Below are positions 56,886-64,000 of a stretch of DNA of 64,000 bases, one piece after another. Source of the DNA: Lycorma delicatula (Eukaryota > Arthropoda > Insecta > Hemiptera > Fulgoridae). Each line of letters starts with the position of its first letter. Position 1 is the stretch's first letter. The notes under the pieces are model-generated. The model saw only the letters and a program-made list of their open reading frames with translations, had not been told where the DNA came from and ran no database searches. The stretch spans positions 51,801,946 to 51,865,945 of the forward strand of contig NC_134465.1 of assembly GCF_047948215.1 (NCBI RefSeq). The letters run 5' to 3'. A program made the translations under genes and the position numbers.

Positions 56886-56889
56886 GGTT

Positions 56890-57370
56890 CGTTCAAAAAT
56901 AATTTTCTGTTCACATGTGAACTTTCGTGTTATGTTACATGGAAATATTCTTGAGTCTGTTGTTGTTGCTCATTTATATAACCTGAAATCGGAACTGGAA
57001 TTACATGTTTTCACCCGTATGCCCAACCAAAATTGCCACCGCTATGCCCCTCACTAATCCCCTCTATCCGTCTCCTAGATCAAATGTTTAACCGACACTA
57101 TTCCTAATATTTTACTAAATCACCTTCATAAATCATAAAAGTTTGTAATTATTTTCTTTCAATATTTTTAAACAACATAGACAAGTTGTATACCGATACG
57201 TCCTACTGTATACTTGTACTTATTCTGTCAACTTTTTATACTTTACTACCGTAATTGAAAAGGTGGAAATCGACCTTTTAAAACGTGGTTAAAAGATTAT
57301 TAACATATAACCACAATTTTCTAATATAATACACAAGTTATATTGCATGAAAAGCTAAATTTTTGTGTGA
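56890..57370. other. Unassigned A+T-rich DNA
   Basis: No feature recognised. Confidence 0.45.
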
Positions 57371-57620
57371 GGTCTAACCAGAAAATAACCAAACATTTTT
57401 AATTACTCGCAAACAGAGATATATAGTGATGTGCAATTGCAGCGTTTTGTTTCCTACGTGTTATTTTTTTTCAAGGTCTGATCGGTCAAGAAATTAAAAC
57501 CACAGTGAAAATAAAATTTTTTTTATTTGTAACAAGTACTTACATAATTATGCTATTTCTCTACATAGTCGCCACTCCGATTTAGACATTTATCGTGTCC
57601 TGATGAAGCAATTTAAACAA
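57371..57620 (-). pseudogene. Mariner 3' end relic
   Basis: Minus strand reads 'DKCLNRSGDYVEK' and a stop near 57600-57565, the classic mariner C-terminus. The end at 57371 (GAGGTCTAACCAGAAAATAACC) resembles mariner terminal repeats. The remainder of the gene and the other TIR are missing. Confidence 0.5.
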
Positions 57621-57990
57621 AACTAGTCACATTTTTTACGTCGATTCATAACTGTAGTTGAAACGTGGATCTACCACTAGACTCCTGAGATGAAACAACA
57701 GTCAAACCAGTGAACCTGCTTTGAAAAAAGCAGACATTTCTATTGGCTAAGAAGGTAATGGTGGTTGTTTTTTGGGGAAAACAAATTTTGTTTAAAATAC
57801 CTTAAATATATAATTAAAAATATATTTTTGTTTTTATTAAACATTTTCCTTGTTACTGCTTAAAAGTACTCAAGTAACTGGATGTTGCAGTAAGCAGATA
57901 TATCCCAAACTTGGATGCGATACGTCAAAACTGTTTTAAGAATCAATTTGTATACCACAGAATGACAGTAATAAACAATGAGAATTATTT

Positions 57991-58631
57991 TTACTTCCTT
58001 ATATGAAGTAAAGGAAGTATTGTGATCGCGAAAAATTTCGGTTTTCAGATTTCAACAGAAATATCCATTTTGACCATCCCTGAAACCATTTTGATTGGTT
58101 TTGGTATGCCATCTGTACGTACGTATCTCACATAACTCAAAAACAATTAGCCATAGAATGTTGAAATGTTGGATTTAGGACTGTTGTAACATCTAGTTAT
58201 GCACATCCCCTTTTAATTGCAATTGACTGGCCCAAAAGTGTCTATAAAAAGCCCAAAATCCTAAAAAATTTGGATTTTGGACTTTTTCTTAACAGCAGTA
58301 ATGAGACCTTTTCAATGATATATCATAAGTGGTACTTATTTTCATTTGTTCCAGAGTTATAGCCAAGTAAAATATTTGAATCTTACAAGGGGAAAACACA
58401 CGGTTCAAATCAATCTTCATCTTCTTTTTTTAATTTATTCTTTTTAACATTCTTTTTTAATTTAAATATATTGATTTATTAATATTTATTAACCTCTGAT
58501 GGTAAAATAATTTTTACGATAAATAATAATTCAATAATAACAATAAAAAAATATATGAAAAAAAAATTAATAGTCATTAATGAAATAAAATTTTATGTAC
58601 TTTTCAAAATGGATTTATGTAATTTAATAGG
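57991..58631 (+). repeat. ACTTCCTTG repeat family, copy D
   Basis: Starts TTACTTCCTTATATGAAGTAAAGGAAG (hairpin intact) and has the body landmarks. The B box region is degraded (ACACGGTTCAAATCAA). It stops at AATTTAATAGG, before the terminal GTACAAGGAAGT. Confidence 0.8.
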
Positions 58632-59466
58632 TATTATTGCATATGTATACGTATAGAGGAGGAGCGGTACGAATTGATAGATACCATAGAAGAAAGTGTT
58701 ACAAGCATCTAAAGAGATTCCAAAAAATTATTTAGGGCTTTGGACGATCTTTATAACCGATCTAAACGTTGTATCGAGTTGAAGGGAGACTAAGTAGAAG
58801 CTTAAATACGAATAATTTTTTCCCCGAGTTTCTTGTTTTGATTTTATTGCTTCAGTTCTGGAACTTTTTTGTAAAGACTGTACACATAGAGTGCTTTATT
58901 TATTTCACACATAAAAAACACTATTAAATAATATAAGTAAATAAAAACTTAATATATAACTAATAATAAATATGTTTGTTAATTTTTAATAAATTAGTTA
59001 GATTTTGTAGAACATTTATATAATCGTCGTAGAATCATTTTTTTTTTAATTTAATGCGTAATAACTGATGATCACTGTTGACAGAACTTTAACTTTTAAA
59101 ATAAATATGTTATTTAAAAAGATGAGTGTAATGGCCATGTCATACAATAAATATTTACTCCACTTCATTTAAATGAAGTACCTTCTATAAACATTATATG
59201 ATACATTATTAAGATCACAGAACTATAAAAATGTCAAATAGTTTTAATGAATCATAAAGAAATAACTAAATTGATAGAAAAAATAATAATAATAATAATA
59301 AAAATGATAAAGAGAGAGATAGAGTTATTGATGATGAAAGAGCGAAGAGGTGTTGGAAATAATTATAAATGTTAATACAAAAATATGGTTGTTATGATTC
59401 AAGATTAAGCAATTACATATGTGACACATAACTGATAATATATATACATATATAAAATAACAACAC
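58632..59466. other. Unassigned A+T-rich DNA, short (AAT)n
   Basis: (AAT)n near 59282-59306. No gene recognised. Confidence 0.45.
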
Positions 59467-59736
59467 ATATTTTACTTAAAAATATTATTTTTATTAACCT
59501 CTTGGATTAACCAATCAACTATACAAACTTATAAATTAAATTCACTACATTTCACTTATAATTCTCTAAGAAATTAACTGTGGGTTAATTTTGTATAATG
59601 TATGTATGAATGTGTATTGTCACCTGACAAAGCTTAGAGAATTCTAAGTGAAATGTAATGAATTTAATTTATAAGTTTGTATAGTTGATTGGTTAACCCA
59701 AGAAATTAATAAAGATAATATTTTTAAGTAAAATAT
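59467..59736. repeat. Large hairpin: 104-bp inverted arms, 62-bp loop
   Basis: Left arm 59467-59570 and right arm 59633-59736 are inverted copies with only a handful of mismatches. Shared blocks: ATATTTTACTTAAAAATATT, ACCAATCAACTATACAAACT, ACATTTCACTTA.AATTCTC. The arms would fold into a long near-perfect stem. No ORF, no target duplication identified. Confidence 0.9.
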
Positions 59737-60192
59737 CTTATTATATTTAATTTTATCCAATCAAGAGAAAAGAAATCTTAAATAAATGACATTTAAGGTA
59801 ATATTCATATATATATATTAAAGTATGAAAACCCATCAACAACTTTCAAATCGTTCCAGATACTGTAACTTTCACAATAAGGTATCAATCAACTACTTTA
59901 CCTTTTGACGAGAAATAGAACTTCTTGAAATCCCTTCTTGGGACTTCGAGAAATCCCTTCTTGAAAAGGTGGTCCAGGGGTTATAACTCAAATATTTTAA
60001 ATGGTAACACTCTTTGTATGGTAGATCATTTTAAAGATCTCTTTAAAACAAGAAAAATGGTATAAATAAAAAATTGGTACAATGTCTGTAACCAAGATGG
60101 CAGCAGGATGAACATTAGATTTGTTTAAAAAATTGCATTTATAATTTGAGGAACTGTTATCTCCTTCTGTTGTTTGAAAATGTGCCAGTTTT

Positions 60193-60452
60193 ACCTACCA
60201 GGTTGGTCTAGTGGTGAACTTGTTATCGCAAATCAGCTGATTTTGAAGTCGAGAATTCTAAGGTTCAAATCCTACGTACTTGAATATTAGATCATGGATA
60301 CTGGTGTTCCTTAGTGGTTAGGTTTCAATTAACTACACATCTCACGAATGGTCGACCTGAGACTGTACAAGACTACACTTCATTTACATTCATACATCTC
60401 ATCTTCTGAAGTAATACCTTACGGTGGTTCTGGAGGCTAAACAGAAAAAAAA
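60193..60452 (+). mobile_element. SINE family 1
   Basis: A box TGGTCTAGTGG, AAATCAGCTGATTTTGAAGTC, B box GGTTCAAATCC, then a small deletion, body, and AGGCTAAACAGAAAAAAAA tail. Confidence 0.9.
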
Positions 60453-60469
60453 TTTAAAGGTCAGTCGGT

Positions 60470-60910
60470 TGTAAAAGGATGATACTGTATGATTCTATGG
60501 TTTCCTAGAGATATCTTGTGCCATTTCTTGAATTCTATTTTCATTTTGATGATTCTGTAAATCATTGATATACTTTTTAGATGCCCCATAGAAAGTAATC
60601 CAATGGTGACAAGTCAAGTGATCGTGCTGGCCATTCTATTTTATCCTTTTGACCAAACCATCTTCCAGGAAAAAATTTATTTTTATACTAGTGTGAATTA
60701 ATATCAGTCAAGAATCAACAATTATGGCAATTAACATTGCCATTTAAACAAAATATGGCATCATCACCAAAAAAATATAATAAATTAGGATTTGCACAAA
60801 TATAGTTCATTGTAATTTTGTAGAACTTCAAGTCTTTCATTCTACAAACATGCTGATCATTTCTGAGATGTGTGGTTAATTGAAACCCATCCACCAAAGA
60901 ACACCGATAT
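60470..60910 (-). pseudogene. Transposase pseudogene in long-TIR element
   Basis: Minus strand 60897-60715 reads 'LYFFGDDAIFCLNGNVNCHN', the first catalytic block (family form FSDEATF.LNG.VN..N; here E-A-T is D-A-I). A large deletion removes the second catalytic region. Then 'GRWFGQKDKIEWPARSLDLS' and 'PLDYFLWG' (60675-60590) keep the third Asp, followed by C-terminal residues 'NDLQNHQNENRIQEMAQDIS' in shifted frames. Inactive. Confidence 0.75.
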
Positions 60911-61040
60911 CCACGATCTAGTATTCAAATCCGTATAAAAGTAACTGCATTTACTACAATTTGATCGTTGAAACTCTGGACTTCAAAATCAGCTGATTTG
61001 CGAAGAAGATGCATTCACCACTAGACCAACCCAGAGGGTT
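60857..61040 (-). mobile_element. SINE family 1, 3'-truncated
   Basis: Minus-orientation head and mid-body only (through TTTCTGAGATGTGTGG). It lies upstream of the transposase block and disrupts that gene. The palindrome reads AAATCAGCTGATTTG. Confidence 0.85.
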
Positions 61041-61790
61041 TCTCATAATAATATTATCCTACCAAAACAATAGACGTACGGCTGCTAAGTGCACTCTAAG
61101 AGCCATGCGGCTAATAGGTTTGGCTGGCTACAACGTAAGAATTCATTTATTAACTAGGTACCCTACCAAAAAATATTGTAAATATAGCAAAAATATAGAT
61201 CATAACTAGATTTTAAGGAAAATATGCAACTGGTGAGAATGGACTTAATATGCAAATGCATATAATCCAGCCTCTAATGATAAGAGACCATCAATGATCA
61301 GTTGATCAGGATGAATAGGTGACAATATTTTTATTTATTTACTCATTAAATTGAAACAAAAACAATTTTTTGTTAAAAAATTTATTTATTTTTATTTTTT
61401 TAATTAAAATTTAACTTCTAAAACAAATTTTAATTAATGTAGATTAAATTTTAATTTAATTCAGTTTAATTTTTTTAAATTTACTTTTATTATTTGAACT
61501 TACTACATTAATAATTTTCAAAATCCAGAATTTATTCCGATGCTATTCTGGGTACAGACATCATAACAAGTTTTTATTTATACCATTTTTCTTGCCTAAA
61601 AGAGACCTTTAAAACGATGTATCACAAAAGAGTGTTTCCATTTAAAATATTTGAATTATAGCCCCTGAGCTACCACCCACAAAGGGGTTGAAATTTTATT
61701 TCTCGTCAAAAGACAAAGTGGTTGACTAACACCTTATCCTGAAAGTTACATCTATCTGGAAAGGTTTTAAAGTTGTTGAGGAGATTCATA

Positions 61791-62744
61791 TTTTTTATTC
61801 ACTCCGAGTGTATATATATATATATATGTGACATTATTTATCACAATATTAAATTTATTACATTTATTTTTTATAGTTTCTGAAGTCACTTTAATAATTT
61901 ATTTTTAAATTGATAGTCCTTACTAATATTATAAACAAAAAAATGTCATTTAATACTTTTAACTATAACATTTTATAAATGTTTGTTTGTTGAAAGGCAA
62001 GGTCTATCTTAAAATATATAAGATAAATATAGTTTATAAAAACAAAATAAAACTTAAATAGATCAACTAAGTTTATGGCTTAATTTTGAATAAATTTACA
62101 GGTTACTGGAATGTCTGTTTTCTATCTATCTAAAAGTAACCACATGGCTTTCTTTAGTATTGTTATTTGTTTACTTTTATTTCATTTAACGGGTGATGAA
62201 CATTAACACACTCTGTTTCTCCTCTTAAATGCTTCATTTTTTAAAGAACACAGTAAAATGTATTATTAAAAAAACATCAAAAATAGTCATATGCATTTAC
62301 AAAAAGCCAGCACTGGATTAAATTATGATTTCTTTTTTTTCACGTTATTATGTAAAAATATTTATGTCTAATTTTGATACATAGTTAAATAAATAAATAC
62401 AAAAAAATTTACTTTTAAAATATTTCTTTACTTTTTTGGAGGACTACATACCCAAAGGGAAGCATCTGAATAAAATTAATTTCTGATATTAATTTTTTAA
62501 TTAATTAAAAAAAGAAAATAGTTTCTAAGTGATGACAATAAATTTAAAATAAACACTTTTTAAATTGTTTTAAAAAATACAAAGATATAAGCCATAATTC
62601 TATATAAACAAAGTTGAAATTTTCTAAAAAGAGGCTGAACATTTTTGGCTAATTTTTTTCTAGAATTATTAGATTAAGGACTATCAAAAAATTAAGATTT
62701 TTACATTTTAAATCTAATAAGTAACTTGTAAGATGGATTTAAAT
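61791..62744. other. A+T-rich stretch
   Basis: Contains a short TA tract at 61808-61828. No other feature supported. Confidence 0.5.
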
Positions 62745-63190
62745 TTAAAAAATATTTTTTTTTACCACATAGTATCGGAGTATAATGGGCAAAATATTTA
62801 TCGTGATTTGAAGACCTATTGATGTAGAAAATGTAGATGCAAAAAACTTTCAATAGCCCTTTTTAAAGCAATATATAACGAAAAAAATGAAAATATATAA
62901 AACTATTTTTTTTTGGGAAGAGGGTGGTGAATATAAATAAAACATATTAGTAATTTGAGATCTTGATAAAAACCTTCAACTTTTGTAAGAAAAGGTTTTT
63001 GCTTAAATGCCTCAGAAAGATTTGAAATTTTATATCGTTTATAACACTCCCACCCTTTGTAGAGATTTTTGAAAAATTTAAAACATTCTTCCTCCCACCC
63101 GAAGGTAGTACCTGTCAACCAATTTGAAGAAAACTGGTCAATGGGTTCAGAGTTATAAGACCAAATACAGGCCAACATACGTATGCACAA
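62745..63190 (-). repeat. Dispersed repeat V, copy 2 (inverted)
   Basis: Reverse complement aligns with 35985-36465: GTTTGTGCATACGTATGT, TTGGTTGACAGGTACTACC, ATAAAATTTCAAATCTTTCT, TTACAAAAGTTGAAGGTTTT, TCTACATTTTCTACAT. The 95-codon ORF at 62903-63190 lies entirely inside it and the frame is not conserved in the other copy, so I treat it as non-coding. Confidence 0.65.
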
Positions 63191-64000
63191 ACACCAATCT
63201 GGTACATTATTAGTATTTCCTTCATTTCTTGATCAATACTCAATCATTCAAAGTTAAAAGAAAAATAAAATTATGAAAAACCTTACAAGTTTTTTTTGTA
63301 ACATCTTCTAGCCGGAGATTTTGTTAAAAAATGAAAGGATTAAAAAGTAATTAATACTTCAAAGAGCTCTAATTCTGTCATTTTTTTTTAATCATAGAAA
63401 GTCATACAAAAAAAAGAGTCTTCTTTTTCAGAAACTTGATCTAGCTTTTAGAAAAAACCTCTGATTACCTAGGAATTATAGTTTTTGAATAATTTTCAAA
63501 AAACTTATTGTTCAATCCTTAACAAAAAAAAATTGTAAAATTAAAACAACACTCATAAGACACTCAGTACTCTTTATTTCTTAAATAACAAACAAAACCA
63601 AGCAGTTTCTCAAAATGTTATTGTGCCCCCAGTAATGTTACTTATTATATCATTATTTTACTGTAAAATTCATATAAATATTTATAAAAAAGAATCTAGT
63701 TTTTGAGGAAAACAATTTATTTTCTGAAAATATAATTTAGTGGAAATATGCTTCTTTATTATACTACTCACTCCTAGTTTGCAAATAATATAAAGTTCAA
63801 TCAAAACAGGAAACTGAATCAAATCATAAAATAATTGAGTCCAAAATTAAATTACTCAGCTACACAGCTGCTGCTAGTTTAGCAGCTGCATAGGTTATGT
63901 TCCTTAGACTCTTTTAAATGTCACTATAACTCCTATAAGGAGATCATAGCCTTCCTTCCTTTATAAAGAAAAATAAAATTATTAAGAGTTACCTTGCAAC
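63191..64000. other. A+T-rich stretch to window end
   Basis: A small hairpin (CAGCTGCT...AGCAGCTG) lies near 63868-63892. No gene or repeat recognised. Confidence 0.5.

Larger units (their letters stand above)
59824..61790 (-). mobile_element. Long-TIR Tc1/mariner-superfamily transposon with SINEs inside
   Basis: 59824-60110 and 61535-61790 form inverted repeats of about 260-290 bp (CTTTTGACGAGAAATA, CTCAAATATTTTAAATGG, CAAGAAAAATGGTATAAATAAAAA). The interior has a decayed minus-strand transposase and two SINEs (60193-60452 and 60857-61040). Layout matches the element at 13.8 kb. Confidence 0.75.

Noticed and set aside
62903..63190. 95-codon minus-strand ORF
   Set aside because: Lies inside dispersed repeat V; the other copy lacks the frame.

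Overview
This window looks like intergenic or repeat DNA from an arthropod nuclear genome, most likely an insect and possibly a hemipteran. The basis is strong A+T richness, many (TA)n tracts, Tc1/mariner-type DNA transposons, APE/RT LINEs, tRNA-derived SINEs, and no host gene. The species guess is inference only. I found no exon-rich host gene, no bona fide tRNA or rRNA gene, and nothing prokaryotic. Nearly every open reading frame with a readable motif belongs to a mobile element, and most are broken.

Layout. 0.2-1.5 kb: decayed mariner (-) with TA/TIR ends. 1.7-2.4 kb: decayed LINE reverse transcriptase. 2.5-4.9 kb: an unclassified repeat split by a LINE in minus orientation. 6.1-7.6 kb: LINE tail, then a mariner with 28-bp TIRs. 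8.1-8.8 kb: transposase relic and a SINE. 9.3-11.8 kb: best LINE copy, one 5'-truncated ORF of more than 800 codons. 13.8-15.7 kb: long-TIR transposon carrying a SINE with 14-bp target duplications. 15.9-19.1 kb: diverged tandem repeats, LINE tail, SINE, dispersed repeats. 22.4-23.6 kb: LINE. 23.7-26.3 kb: GC-richer repeat with a perfect 20-bp-arm palindrome, SINE fragment, then a complete-ended transposon. 27.5-30.1 kb: second copy of the 2.5-kb repeat and three SINEs. 31.2-33.6 kb: repeat, mariner N-terminus, RT relic, CT-rich tract, possible solo LTR. 35.2-37.2 kb: two copies of an 'ACTTCCTTG' repeat flanking another repeat. 37.8-40.2 kb: two transposase relics and two copies of the GC-richer repeat. 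42.5-43.8 kb: young-looking mariner. 44.3-46.2 kb: LINE fragment and ACTTCCTTG copy. 46.8-49.6 kb: 115-bp satellite, about 24 units. 50.1-56.9 kb: SINEs, microsatellites, LINE fragment, and a pair of roughly 0.6-kb direct repeats. 57.4-61.8 kb: mariner tail, ACTTCCTTG copy, 104-bp-arm hairpin, long-TIR transposon. 62.7-63.2 kb: inverted copy of the repeat at 36 kb.

The elements do not form a pathway. They form an insertion record: one LINE family (6 copies), one tRNA-derived SINE family (11 copies), at least 12 Tc1/mariner-superfamily remnants, and several dispersed families I cannot classify. The most useful new leads are the ACTTCCTTG family (terminal inverted repeats plus a tRNA T-arm), the palindrome in the SINE head, the CCAAT-containing 115-bp satellite, and the paired direct repeats at 54-55.8 kb.
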